Origin: DASZHJ01 sp963735465
Lineage (GTDB): Bacteria > Pseudomonadota > Alphaproteobacteria > ATCC43930 > CGMCC-115725
Length of the DNA stretch: 64,000 nt
Assembly (NCBI GenBank): GCA_963735465.1
Contig: CAVTLA010000001.1
Coordinates: forward strand, 930,001 to 994,000
Direction: 5' to 3'
Shown: positions 19,786-28,241 of the stretch, in pieces
Layout of the letters: every line of letters starts with the position of its first letter
How positions within the stretch are numbered: position 1 is the first letter of the stretch
Notes under the pieces: model-generated
Databases searched by the model: none
What the model was told of the DNA's origin: nothing
The model's input: only the letters and a program-made list of their open reading frames with translations
Position numbers and translations under genes: made by a program

Positions 19786-20342
19786 TCCGCGAGAGCATCA
19801 TCACCACGATCTCGGCGACGGGCGAGCCGCACATCGCGCCCATGGGCGTGATCTGGCGCGACGACGTGCCGATCCTGGCGCCGTTCCGTCCGTCGCGGAC
19901 TCTCGACAATCTGCGGGAGCACCCCTTCGCGGTGATCAGCCACACCGAGGACGTCCGCGTCTTCGCGGGGTGCCTGACAGGGCGACGCGACTGGCCCGTG
20001 CGGCCGGCGACGACCGTGGGCGGCGTCGTCATCGAGGGCGCGCATTTCCATCAGGAGCTGGCGGTGAGCGAGGTCGAGGAAGATCCGACGCGCCCGCGCT
20101 TTCGCTGCCGGGTCGTCCACGAGGCGGTGCACGGACCGTTCCGCGGCTTCAACCGCGCCCAGGCCGCGGTCATCGAGGCGGCGATCCTGATCAGCCGCCT
20201 GGAGATGCTGCCGATGGACAAGATCGAGCGCGAGATGGCCTATCTCGCGATCGCCGTCGAGAAGACCGCGGGTCCGCGGGAGCAGGAGGCGTGGGGTTGG
20301 CTGGCGGCGCGCTTCGACGAATATCGGGCAGGAGCGACATGA
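19782..20342 (+). CDS. DUF447-family (PNPOx-like) protein
   Basis: This 186-residue protein is of the DUF447 family with a flavin-reductase-like split barrel (IRESIITTISATGEPHIAPM, FRPSRTLDNLREHPFAVI). The family is known mostly from methanogens and H4MPT-containing bacteria. No activity is established; FMN or pterin binding is inferred from the fold. It uses a GTG start overlapping the upstream stop, and the ATG of mfnB overlaps its own stop. Confidence 0.75.
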   Translation: MIRESIITTISATGEPHIAPMGVIWRDDVPILAPFRPSRTLDNLREHPFAVISHTEDVRVFAGCLTGRRDWPVRPATTVGGVVIEGAHFHQELAVSEVEEDPTRPRFRCRVVHEAVHGPFRGFNRAQAAVIEAAILISRLEMLPMDKIEREMAYLAIAVEKTAGPREQEAWGWLAARFDEYRAGAT

Positions 20343-21115
20343 GCAGGTTTCTTGCCAGCGTGCGGTCCGCGGATGAGGCCGACGTCGCATTGGCCGGCGG
20401 CGCGGACATCATCGACGCGAAGGAGCCGGCGATGGGTGCGTTGGGCGCGGTCGCGCCGGCGGCGCTCCGCGACATCGCGGCGCGTGTCGCCGGCCGTCTT
20501 CCCGTAAGCGCCACCATCGGCGACCTGGAGCTGCGGCCGGACGCCGTCCGCGCGGCGGTGGAGGCGACCGCGCGCAACGGCGCCGACGTCGTCAAGATCG
20601 GCCTGTTCGCCGGCGACCTCGACGGCACGCTGGCGGCGCTGCGGCCGATGACGGAAGGAGGCGTTCGGATCGTCGCCGTGCTGTTCGGAGATCGCGCGCT
20701 TGATCTTTCCGATATTTCGAGACGCTGCGCCGCGGCTGGCTTCTTCGGGGTGATGATCGATACCGCCGACAAAACGGCGGGGCCGCTGACCGCGCACCTC
20801 GCCATATCCGAGCTCGCGGCGTTCGTGGCACGCGCGCGGGATCTGGGGCTTGTCAGCGGGCTCGCGGGGTCGCTGCGCCTTGCCGATATCGCCGAGCTGG
20901 CGTCGCTCGGCGCCGACTATCTGGGCTTTCGATCGGCACTGACCACCGGCGGACGGCACGGCGATATCGATCTCGGCGCGGTGCGCGCGGTCCGTCAGGC
21001 CCTCGACCGCTCCGACGCCAGGAGCAGCGCCACCGCAACCGCCGGCGCGATGTCGGCGGCGATGGCGCCGCGGCCGGGCGTCGCCACGGCGACCGCGCTC
21101 TCGAAACCGCGATAG
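20339..21115 (+). CDS. mfnB: (5-formylfuran-3-yl)methyl phosphate synthase, MfnB-like
   Basis: This 258-residue TIM-barrel protein matches MfnB, which condenses two glyceraldehyde-3-phosphate molecules to the furan core of methanofuran. Blocks include MSRFLASVRSADEADVALAG, ADIIDAKEPAMGALGAV and DVVKIGLFAGDLDG. The last 40 residues or so (Ala/Ser/Arg-rich, reading through 20995-21115) are antisense to the following convergent gene and exceed the usual length of about 235, so the natural stop may have been lost. ATGA coupling joins it to the DUF447 gene. Confidence 0.85.
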   Translation: MSRFLASVRSADEADVALAGGADIIDAKEPAMGALGAVAPAALRDIAARVAGRLPVSATIGDLELRPDAVRAAVEATARNGADVVKIGLFAGDLDGTLAALRPMTEGGVRIVAVLFGDRALDLSDISRRCAAAGFFGVMIDTADKTAGPLTAHLAISELAAFVARARDLGLVSGLAGSLRLADIAELASLGADYLGFRSALTTGGRHGDIDLGAVRAVRQALDRSDARSSATATAGAMSAAMAPRPGVATATALSKPR

Positions 21116-22041
21116 GGCCGGTCGAAGCGCCGCGCGATGTCAGCGGCGATGAAGCGGCCGGTGCCGGCGCCGACGATCGGTGCTTCCGGCGCGAGATCGA
21201 CCGCCGACAGCACCCAGTCCACCGCCGCCTCGATCTGGCCGATCTGACGCCGGACGAAAGTCTCGGCGAGGCGGCGCCAGGCCGCGTCGGAAGCAGCCGC
21301 CGCATCCATCCCGATCATTCGCGCGAGACGGGCCCGGCTTTGCGCCAGCGTCTTGCCGCGGCCATCGGCGGCGGGGTGGAGATCGGCGCCGTCCGGCAGC
21401 GTGCCGGCGAGACGGTGAACGTCGGCCGCCGTGGCGAAATACTCCGCCATCACGGCCACGTCGCGTCCGGCGAAGGGAATGCTCGGCGCGATCGCCGCCA
21501 GCGGCGTGCGGACGATGCCGGTGTAGACGAGCTCGCGGGTGGCGAGGCGCTCGGCGTCCGTGCGACCCTGCGCCGCGATGCCGCCGGCGATGAAGGGAAC
21601 CACGTCCGTCGTCGTGCTGCCGATGTCGAGGAGGAGGCCGTCGCCCAGCGCGAGAGCAAGACACCGCGCTGTCGCGTGCCAGTTCGCGGAGCCGATGCGG
21701 TCCGGTGCCGCCGTCGCGGCGTCGACGGGAAGGAATCCACCGCCGGTCTCATAAACCGCGATCCGATCCCGGGAAACGAATTCCGCGAGAAGATCGAGGA
21801 TCGCCGCGACGCCGCTGGCGCGATCGGGGAAGAGGTCGGCCAGCTCGCCGGTCATGGTCACCGCGTGAAGGTCGGCATCGGGAAGCCCGCCGAGGCCCAC
21901 GGTGATCGCGCTGCGAAGCTGGTCGAGGCCCTGCCAGAGCGCGCACGGCACTTGCCGGGCGGCGACGATGCGAGCGTCCTCGGCAAGCGCCAGCTTCAGA
22001 TGCGCGCCGCCGATATCCCAGCCGAGGATGCGCATCGTCAT
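20995..22041 (-). CDS. H4MPT-linked C1 pathway protein, MfnF-like (ASKHA fold)
   Basis: This 348-residue protein is of the hydantoinase/acetate-kinase-like fold: ILGWDIGGAHLKLALAED near the start, LLLDIGSTTTDVVPFIAGGI in the middle and PIVGAGTGRFIA near the end. Homologues in methanogens (MfnF) couple aminomethylfuran diphosphate to glutamyl-tyramine in methanofuran synthesis. It is the second gene of a two-gene minus-strand operon, overlapping the ATP-grasp ligase upstream by four bases, and its 3' end overlaps mfnB in antisense by 121 bases. Confidence 0.8.
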   Translation of the reverse strand: MTMRILGWDIGGAHLKLALAEDARIVAARQVPCALWQGLDQLRSAITVGLGGLPDADLHAVTMTGELADLFPDRASGVAAILDLLAEFVSRDRIAVYETGGGFLPVDAATAAPDRIGSANWHATARCLALALGDGLLLDIGSTTTDVVPFIAGGIAAQGRTDAERLATRELVYTGIVRTPLAAIAPSIPFAGRDVAVMAEYFATAADVHRLAGTLPDGADLHPAADGRGKTLAQSRARLARMIGMDAAAASDAAWRRLAETFVRRQIGQIEAAVDWVLSAVDLAPEAPIVGAGTGRFIAADIARRFDRPYRGFESAVAVATPGRGAIAADIAPAVAVALLLASERSRA

Positions 22042-23039
22042 GGGGCGCCCACCGAGATTTTGACGGCGCGCGGCTCGATCGGCTGGATCAGGGACGACAG
22101 CGGCTCATCAAGGAGGCGCAGCACCAGAGATGCGGGATTGAGACCGATGCTCTCGCGCAGACCCAAATAGGAGCTGGTGAGCCGCGGATTGATCTCGAGG
22201 ACCACCGGCTCCTCGGAGGTGGCGATCAGATCGACGCCCACATAGCCCCAGAGATCCGGCAATGCCTCGGCAATCGCGTCGGCGATGGGCGTCAGCGCCG
22301 GCCGCATCTTCTCCGCCCCGCCGACCCAGCCGCCGCGGTAGGAAAAGCCTTTCCCGTCACGGTGGATGACCTGAGTGTTGCAGGCGAGGATCCAGGCGCG
22401 GCCGCGCTGCGCCAGCATGCTGACACTGATGGGAATGCCCGGCACGAAGGGTTGTATCACCGCGGTCTCGTCGCCGTTCTCGCGGCGCCAGCGGTGCAGA
22501 TCCTTCGTGGCCGCAAGATAGAACGCTCCATCGCCACCGGCGCCGTGATCCGGCTTGACCACCCAGCCCGTCGCGGATGGCGGCGGATCGTTCGAGGCGT
22601 GCTGGGGATGGGTCGGCACGACGGCTATGCCGTGCCGTGCCAGATGCCGGGACGTGGCGAGCTTGCTGCCGGCGACCCTGACAACACCGGAGGGACAGCC
22701 AAGGACTTTCCGTTGCCGTTGCTCCGCCCTTTCCGTCAATGCGGCGAGGATACCGTCCGTCTCCGGCGCGATCGGCCAGATCGCGTCGCTTGCGGACAGG
22801 ATCTCGTCCCAGATCGGGTGGATCTGATCGGCGGACGCGACCGAGTGGCAGCGAACCCGTCGCGGCCACCCTGTCGATGTCGCCGCGTCGATGGCGATCT
22901 CTATGTCAACTCCGGGGATATCGGCGAGGTCGGCGACCAGCCGGCGCAGCATGGCCTCCCCCTCGGGGCGGCAATGGGCGAGCGCCGGCCTTTCCAGCGT
23001 CCCACCCCCCGTCGCATACTCCAGCGCGAAAATCCGCAA
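22038..23039 (-). CDS. ATP-grasp ligase, MfnD-like (tyramine-glutamate ligase family)
   Basis: This 333-residue ATP-grasp enzyme shows lysine-containing GWVVKPDHGAGGDGAF, the adenine-loop region VIQPFVPGIPISVSML, and the metal-binding VVLEINPRLTSSYLGL. MfnD in methanogens adds glutamate to tyramine during methanofuran synthesis. The MfnF-like gene follows with ATGA overlap, which supports the assignment. The promoter would lie in the 17-base divergent gap to the HisA-like gene, or inside that gene. No MfnA tyrosine decarboxylase is in the window. Confidence 0.8.
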   Translation of the reverse strand: MRIFALEYATGGGTLERPALAHCRPEGEAMLRRLVADLADIPGVDIEIAIDAATSTGWPRRVRCHSVASADQIHPIWDEILSASDAIWPIAPETDGILAALTERAEQRQRKVLGCPSGVVRVAGSKLATSRHLARHGIAVVPTHPQHASNDPPPSATGWVVKPDHGAGGDGAFYLAATKDLHRWRRENGDETAVIQPFVPGIPISVSMLAQRGRAWILACNTQVIHRDGKGFSYRGGWVGGAEKMRPALTPIADAIAEALPDLWGYVGVDLIATSEEPVVLEINPRLTSSYLGLRESIGLNPASLVLRLLDEPLSSLIQPIEPRAVKISVGAP

Positions 23040-23056
23040 GCGTGTGATCCCCAGGC

Positions 23057-23770
23057 ATGAGCTCGTTTCTCATCATACCAGTTCTCGATCTCAAGCACGG
23101 TCAGGTCGTGCGGGCACGGGCCGGCGACCGCGCGAACTATCACCCCATCGTCTCGCCATTGTCGCGCAGCAGCGGCGCGGGCGATGTCCTCCGCGGCCTC
23201 CGCACGCTGGCGCCGTTTCGCACCGTCTATATCGCCGACCTCGACGCTATCTCGGGGGAGGGGGATCATCGAGCCGTCCTTGGCGAGCTGGCGACGGAGT
23301 TTCCCGCGGTTCAGTTCTGGCTCGACGGCGGATTTGCATCGCCGATCGCGGCCAGTGCCGCGGCGGGCTCCGGACTCGTCCCTGTCGTCGGTACCGAGAC
23401 CCTCGCCACCGCCGATGACCTGATGGCGATCCGCGCGAGCCTCGGCGATGCGGGCTTCGTTCTGTCGCTGGATTATCGTGGCGCGGAATTCCTGGGGCCG
23501 CCCGAGATCGAGGAACGCGCCGAGCTATGGCCCGATCGCGTAATCTTGATGACGCTGGATCGGGTGGGCACCGGAGGAGGCCCGGATCTCGCGGCTCTGG
23601 GCCGGCTGGTTCGGCAAGGAAAAGGGCGGGCGGTCTTCGCCGCCGGAGGCGTGCGGGGCGAGGGAGACATCGCCGACCTGGTCGCCGCGGGCATTGCCGG
23701 TGCCCTGGTGGCGACCGCGCTTCATGACGGCCGGCTTACTGCCACCGCCCTGGCAACGCTCTATCGGTAA
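23057..23770 (+). CDS. HisA/HisF-family TIM-barrel protein of the C1 cluster
   Basis: This 237-residue protein resembles HisA (FLIIPVLDLKHGQVVRARAG, TVYIADLDAISGEGDH, AVFAAGGVRGEGDIADLVAA) but is of the hisA/hisF-related group found with methanopterin genes. No other histidine genes are near. The true substrate is unknown; a sugar-phosphate isomerisation in cofactor synthesis is one inference. It diverges from the MfnD-like gene with a 17-base gap and is convergent with fae, with a hairpin between them. Confidence 0.8.
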   Translation: MSSFLIIPVLDLKHGQVVRARAGDRANYHPIVSPLSRSSGAGDVLRGLRTLAPFRTVYIADLDAISGEGDHRAVLGELATEFPAVQFWLDGGFASPIAASAAAGSGLVPVVGTETLATADDLMAIRASLGDAGFVLSLDYRGAEFLGPPEIEERAELWPDRVILMTLDRVGTGGGPDLAALGRLVRQGKGRAVFAAGGVRGEGDIADLVAAGIAGALVATALHDGRLTATALATLYR

Positions 23771-23777
23771 AGCGCCT

Positions 23778-23813
23778 CGGAAGAGGGGCCCGAAAATTGG
23801 GAACCCTCTTCCG
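23778..23813. terminator. Bidirectional hairpin between convergent hisA-like and fae
   Basis: CGGAAGAGGG (23778-23787) and CCCTCTTCCG (23804-23813) form a perfect 10-bp stem, with a smaller CCC/GGG pairing inside the loop. It fills the gap between two convergent stops. No long T-run follows on either strand, so termination efficiency is uncertain. Confidence 0.55.
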
Positions 23814-23821
23814 GGCAATGG

Positions 23822-24328
23822 TCAGGCGGCGAAGGGATGCTTCGCCTTGTCGGCCTGCTCGAGGACTTCGCGCGCCGTCGGCTTGCCGGCAACCGCCCGC
23901 TGGATCGACAGCTTCGTGGCCTCGTAGTTGTACTGCTGGATCTTCTTGTTGTCCTCGGCCTGCCAGTGAATGAACACGCCGACGCAGATGAAGAGGTCAT
24001 CGGCCTCCTCGACGGGAATGGTGCCGTCCTTCACGCAGTCCGCGACCGCCTTGGCGACGCCGTACTGCGCGGGGCCGAACATCTGTACGGCCTGCTTCGC
24101 GCCCTTGATGGTCACTTTGTTGAACATGACGGTGTTCGGCTTGGTCGCCAAGTTCGGCGCGATCACCGCCAGCAGGCCGTTCACGCCCTCGCGCTGGCTG
24201 GTCAGAGTCCGGCAGAACGTCTCCTCGGCCGGCGAGCCGCGCGGACCGATGATGAGATCGATGTGCGCCACCTCGTTGCCGTCACCGACCAGAGCCTCGC
24301 CCACACAGACCTTCGTGATTTTTGCCAT
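23822..24328 (-). CDS. fae: Formaldehyde-activating enzyme Fae
   Basis: This 168-residue protein catalyses condensation of formaldehyde with H4MPT to methylene-H4MPT in the cytoplasm. The sequence is very like the methylotroph enzyme: CVGEALVGDGNEVAHIDLII with the catalytic His (residue 22), GPRGSPAEE, and KPNTVMFNKVTIKGAKQAVQ, FGPAQYGVAKAV, YNYEATKLSIQRAV. AAGGAGGAAG lies just before the ATG, a strong ribosome site consistent with high expression. A gap of about 70 bases separates it from the CitG-like gene upstream. Confidence 0.97.
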   Translation of the reverse strand: MAKITKVCVGEALVGDGNEVAHIDLIIGPRGSPAEETFCRTLTSQREGVNGLLAVIAPNLATKPNTVMFNKVTIKGAKQAVQMFGPAQYGVAKAVADCVKDGTIPVEEADDLFICVGVFIHWQAEDNKKIQQYNYEATKLSIQRAVAGKPTAREVLEQADKAKHPFAA

Positions 24329-24396
24329 CGCCTTCCTCCTTATTGTTTGATCTTGCTAGTTCACCCGGCTGCGGCGAGAGCAGGCCTTCGACGGCA

Positions 24397-25281
24397 TCAC
24401 CCGATTTCGCGGGCCGGATGCGGGAGCATATCGCCGAGTCCGGAGGCAAGCAAGGAGGCGACCGTGAGATCGGCGGAGCTGCCGGGGTTGAGGCCACGCT
24501 CCTTGAGGCTGCGATCGAAGGCGAGAAGCGCGGGAAAGCCCGCGTTTTCGCCGTCCGGGAGAGAGCCGCGCAGGCGCTCCGCTTCCGCTCTCACCCCTTC
24601 GGCCACTGACATACCAAACTTGCGCGCGATGTGGCTGTCCGGGAAGCCCGCGAGAAAGTCGAGAAAGACGAGGGTCGTGGTCCAGGTGGGCGACTGCCCC
24701 GAGCGGCGGCTTGCCCCAATGCGCGGAATGCCGATCGCGAATACGTCCGCATAGTCGGTGACGTATTGCCGGGCGATGCGGTCCCGATCCGCGGCGAGGC
24801 GCATTGCCTCCAGCAATGTCACAGTGGGGTCCGTCCCAACATCCTGCTGGTCGGACCGTCCCAACCCGCCGGGATTGGCGCGGCGGATGGCCGCGAAGGC
24901 GTCGACGGCGTCCGCCACGGTGAGCCGGCTGAGAACCATCGCGAGACGGGGACGGAGCGCGCCCGTGCCGGCCTCGGCGGCGGCCAGCAGAGGTGCCGCG
25001 AGGAGAATGATGCCGAGATTGGTGTTGGTGGGCACCGCCGCCCAGCTTGCCTCCACCGCGGCGCGGATGCGGGCGCCGACGGGACGGCCGGGCGTCGAGA
25101 GCGGTCCGGCGGCGGCATCGGCGCTGGCGAGAAAGTCCGGCACGGTCATGCCGTGACCGTCGCCGTGCGTGTGGACGTTGCCGGGCTTCAGCGCCTCGAG
25201 CTCGGCGCGACAGGCGCGCAGGAAGGCGTGACGGAGGGTGTCCGCGGGAATGATCGGCGGCGTTTCAGACGGCGAGGACAT
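24397..25281 (-). CDS. Triphosphoribosyl-dephospho-CoA synthase (CitG)-family protein
   Basis: This 294-residue protein matches the CitG/MdcB family: ELEALKPGNVHTHGDGHGM, PTNTNLGIILLAAPLLAAAE, GGLGRSDQQDVG and PGSSADLTVASLLASGLGD. The known enzymes make the prosthetic-group precursor of citrate or malonate lyases. No lyase genes are present here, and homologues recur in methylotroph H4MPT clusters, so it probably acts on another ribosyl or phosphate compound in C1 cofactor synthesis (inference). The ATG at 25281 is preferred; a longer in-frame form adds only low-complexity residues. It overlaps the ATP-grasp gene by 17 bases. Confidence 0.8.
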   Translation of the reverse strand: MSSPSETPPIIPADTLRHAFLRACRAELEALKPGNVHTHGDGHGMTVPDFLASADAAAGPLSTPGRPVGARIRAAVEASWAAVPTNTNLGIILLAAPLLAAAEAGTGALRPRLAMVLSRLTVADAVDAFAAIRRANPGGLGRSDQQDVGTDPTVTLLEAMRLAADRDRIARQYVTDYADVFAIGIPRIGASRRSGQSPTWTTTLVFLDFLAGFPDSHIARKFGMSVAEGVRAEAERLRGSLPDGENAGFPALLAFDRSLKERGLNPGSSADLTVASLLASGLGDMLPHPAREIG

Positions 25282-26140
25282 GGCGCGCGATCCCGTCGGC
25301 GATGTCGACGTCGGCGACGCCCTGCAATCCCCGCCAGGCGGGCATCGAGTTGACCTCGAGGACGCTGATGCCACGCCGCCCGTCCTCGATGAGGTCGACG
25401 CCGCAATAGCTGGCGCCGACCGCTTGGGCCGCGGCCACCGCGAGTTCGGCGAGCCGGCCCTCGCAGGGCACCCGCTCGCAGGTCCCGCCGCGGGCGACGT
25501 TGGTGACCCAGCTCTTGCCCCGGCGCATCATCGCGGCAACCGCCGTGTCACCCACGACGAAGACGCGAAAGTCGCGCCACTCGCTGGCGTGGCCGACATA
25601 CCGCTGCAGGTAGAGCACGCCGCCGAGCGGGGCGTCGCCGGGATCCGGCAGGGGATCGCCCGCCGCGATCCGCCGCAGCCCGCGCCCCTGGGCGCCGAAC
25701 AGCGGCTTGGCGACGACGTCGGCTGCCTGCATCGCGCGCCAGGAGGCGGCGGTGTCGCCGTCCTCGGAGACCAGCGTCTCCGGCGTCGGGATCCCGGCCT
25801 TGTGCAGGAGGAAGCTGGTCATCGACTTGTCGACGCAGCGCTCGATGGCGCGGGCGTCGTTGACGACGGGGACGCCGAGCTCGCGAAGCGCATGGAGCAG
25901 CGACAGGCGGAACGTCACCTGCTCGAAGCTGCCGCTGGGAATATTGCGGACGAAGGCGACATCGGGCGTGTCGCCGCCGAAGCCGGGGATCTCGATGCCG
26001 GAGCCGCCGGCGCCCAGGCGGAACCGGCAGCGCCGCAGGGACTCAACCGTTACCTCTGCGCCGTGCCGGCGGCAGGCGGCGACGAGGCGCCGGCAGTGCC
26101 AGTCGGGATCGTCGGCGAAGATGACGAGGCGTGTCGTCAC
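25265..26140 (-). CDS. RimK-like ATP-grasp ligase of the C1 cluster
   Basis: This 291-residue ATP-grasp protein has RimK-like features: VVAKPLFGAQGRGLRRIAAG, YLQRYVGHASEWRDFRVFVV, VARGGTCERVPC and GVDLIEDGRRGISVLEVNS. RimK relatives add glutamate to proteins or cofactors; MptN adds glutamate to H4MPT. Methylofuran from Methylorubrum carries a polyglutamate tail, so this could glutamylate either cofactor (inference). The GTG start at 26140 overlaps the mch stop (GTGA), which fixes the start over the longer reading from 26197. Confidence 0.78.
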   Translation of the reverse strand: MTTRLVIFADDPDWHCRRLVAACRRHGAEVTVESLRRCRFRLGAGGSGIEIPGFGGDTPDVAFVRNIPSGSFEQVTFRLSLLHALRELGVPVVNDARAIERCVDKSMTSFLLHKAGIPTPETLVSEDGDTAASWRAMQAADVVAKPLFGAQGRGLRRIAAGDPLPDPGDAPLGGVLYLQRYVGHASEWRDFRVFVVGDTAVAAMMRRGKSWVTNVARGGTCERVPCEGRLAELAVAAAQAVGASYCGVDLIEDGRRGISVLEVNSMPAWRGLQGVADVDIADGIARHVLAV

Positions 26141-27111
26141 GCGATGCCGAAGGATCGGGCGAGGAGGGCCGGATCGATGCGGCCGCGGCGGAAGCACCGG
26201 CCGGTCTCGAGCGCGGTCACCTCCACCATGCCGGGACTGAACAGCATCGGATCGATCTTGTAGAAGTCGCCGCCGGCGGCCGCGAAGATCTCGGCGAAGG
26301 GATGGCCGTAGTCGCGGCTGGCGCTCGAGGGCAGCGCGTCGGCGAGAGCCTCGGCATCCTTTTCCGGTCCGGTGACGAAGAGCGCCACCCTGGCGCCATA
26401 GAGGACGGCGTCGTTGGTGCGTCCCATCGCTGTCATGAACTTCGGCGCCGGCGGCGGCAGCGGCGCCGTGCCGAAGCCATCGATGACGTGGGCCAGCGGG
26501 AACTTGAGCTCGTGCGCCTTGTGGATCGCCACTTCGAGAGAGCGCGCGACGATCTGCACGGCGCCGGCGATGCTGGTGGTCGGCGTCAGGATGAAGGCAA
26601 GGCGTTCCGGCGCCAGCTTGCAGGTCTCGGCGACGCGGGCGATAAGCGCGTCGGGCGGCATGCGGTCCACCTCCAGCACGAAGATCGCGTGTTCGGCGTC
26701 GTCGCGGTAGCCGAGCTCGGCGAAGAGCGGCTCCTTGCGGGCGAGGGCGCGCCCGGGTCCCGATGCCATGGCGAAGAACTTGCCTTCCTGCAGCTGCCAG
26801 CCGGCGTACTGGCTGCCGAGGCAGGCGATCACCGGGTCCGCCGTGTAGACACCGACCGTGGTTGCCGAGATCGCATCGGCGGCGGCAGGCGTCAGCATGA
26901 CCCGGCCGAGGCCGCCGAGGCAGATCTCGGCGATGACGCGCCCGGCTTCCAGACCGCCTGATGTGGCGATGCCGGCATCGATGAGGGTGGCGCCGGCGGC
27001 GCTGGTGGAGACCTTCAGGCGCAACGTCGCCGCGTTCGCCACCAGCGCGTCGAGCAGCGGCTTGGCGCCGCGATTGACGCTGAGAGTAGAGGCGGGATCG
27101 GGGACGCTCAT
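26137..27111 (-). CDS. mch: Methenyl-H4MPT cyclohydrolase Mch
   Basis: This 324-residue enzyme hydrolyses methenyl-H4MPT to formyl-H4MPT in the cytoplasm. Recognisable blocks include LSVNRGAKPLLDALVANA, GLEAGRVIAEICLGGLGRV, YTADPVIACLGSQYAGWQL, FAMASGPGRALARKEPLF and MGRTNDAVLYGARVALFV. The length matches the family. It sits between two ATP-grasp genes: 9 bases after one, and overlapping the other by four bases. Confidence 0.96.
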   Translation of the reverse strand: MSVPDPASTLSVNRGAKPLLDALVANAATLRLKVSTSAAGATLIDAGIATSGGLEAGRVIAEICLGGLGRVMLTPAAADAISATTVGVYTADPVIACLGSQYAGWQLQEGKFFAMASGPGRALARKEPLFAELGYRDDAEHAIFVLEVDRMPPDALIARVAETCKLAPERLAFILTPTTSIAGAVQIVARSLEVAIHKAHELKFPLAHVIDGFGTAPLPPPAPKFMTAMGRTNDAVLYGARVALFVTGPEKDAEALADALPSSASRDYGHPFAEIFAAAGGDFYKIDPMLFSPGMVEVTALETGRCFRRGRIDPALLARSFGIA

Positions 27112-27120
27112 GGGAATGCC

Positions 27121-28233
27121 TCAGGCAGTCTCCGGGTGAAGCTCGGGCAGGCGGCGCAGCAGATCATCGCAACGCCGGCGTCCCTGGTCGCGCGCGCGGG
27201 CGAGGTCGGGGCCGGTGGAAAGGACAGTGCAGACGGGATCGCCCGGGGCGAAGCGGGTTCCAGACGGGGAAATATCGGCGACCCAGGGCTCCCACGCCAG
27301 ATCCGTCGGCACCGATCGCGCCCGATCCGTGTAAAGGATCGTCGCGGCGCGCACCGGTCGCGCGTCGCTTCCGATCGCCGGCGGCAACTCGCCGCGGACG
27401 GAGCGGCAATGCATGTCCCAGAGCCACGGTGGCCCGTCGTCGAAGATATCGATGGTCGAGCCGGGGCGCGGGTTGATCTCCAGGATCGTGAGGTCGTCGC
27501 CATCCACGAGCATGTCGAGGCTGTTGAGGCCGACGAGGCCGAAGGCGCCGGCGAGAGCCGCGCAGGCATCCTCGATCCATTTGGCCCGGCGCCGGGTGAC
27601 ACTGACCGGCCCGGCACATCCGCCGTAACGAAAGAGCTGGCCTGGGGTGGCGTCGGTCCATTGGGCGCTGCGGCCGATCACCCGTGCGCCGCGGCCGTCA
27701 GCCACGAAGAGCGCCGACATCGGGCTGCCGGCGGCGACTGCCTGGTAGTAGTGCTCGGGATCGGCGGTCTCCGCGTCGAGCTCTGCCACGCTAATGTGAG
27801 TCCCGCCGGCCCCGCCGCGCTGCTTGCGGAGCCACGTGCCACGCGGACCCGGCACCGGAGCGATCGCGGGGTGCGGAAGACCGAGCCGCTGGAGTGTCGC
27901 GGCGAAGCCATAGGGCTCCTTCACCGCAGCGACGGTCTCCGGCGCGTTGCCGATCACCGGCGCCAGCATTGCGAGTTCGTGCAGCAGGCCGGGCGCGGTC
28001 TCGAAGCCCGGGCCACAGACGATGCCGTCGATGCGACCGGAGATCTCGCGCGCGAGGATTTTCGCCGCCTCGGGGGCGACGCCGTCAGAGAGATTGCCCG
28101 GCAGGCGGAGCCACGGGCCCAGCGCCCGCGTGTCGACGTCGCCGAAGAAATCCGCGACGATCACCTCGGCGCCGGCACGCCGCACCGCGGCGGCGAGACC
28201 GCGGCCGGAAAGAGCGGCGACGAGGATCGGCAT
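27121..28233 (-). CDS. ATP-grasp protein of the C1 cluster
   Basis: This 370-residue protein carries a C-terminal ATP-grasp domain (WLRKQRGGAGGTHISVAELD, GLVGLNSLDMLVDGDDLTIL, EINPRPGSTIDIFDD) behind an N-terminal Rossmann-like region (ILVAALSGRGLAAAVRRAGA). Homologues occur in methylotroph H4MPT islands. It is the third ATP-grasp enzyme within 6 kb. A ligase role in H4MPT or methylofuran synthesis is likely, but the substrate is not known. It follows mtdB by 8 bases and precedes mch by 9. Confidence 0.78.
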   Translation of the reverse strand: MPILVAALSGRGLAAAVRRAGAEVIVADFFGDVDTRALGPWLRLPGNLSDGVAPEAAKILAREISGRIDGIVCGPGFETAPGLLHELAMLAPVIGNAPETVAAVKEPYGFAATLQRLGLPHPAIAPVPGPRGTWLRKQRGGAGGTHISVAELDAETADPEHYYQAVAAGSPMSALFVADGRGARVIGRSAQWTDATPGQLFRYGGCAGPVSVTRRRAKWIEDACAALAGAFGLVGLNSLDMLVDGDDLTILEINPRPGSTIDIFDDGPPWLWDMHCRSVRGELPPAIGSDARPVRAATILYTDRARSVPTDLAWEPWVADISPSGTRFAPGDPVCTVLSTGPDLARARDQGRRRCDDLLRRLPELHPETA

Positions 28234-28241
28234 CGGGCTGC

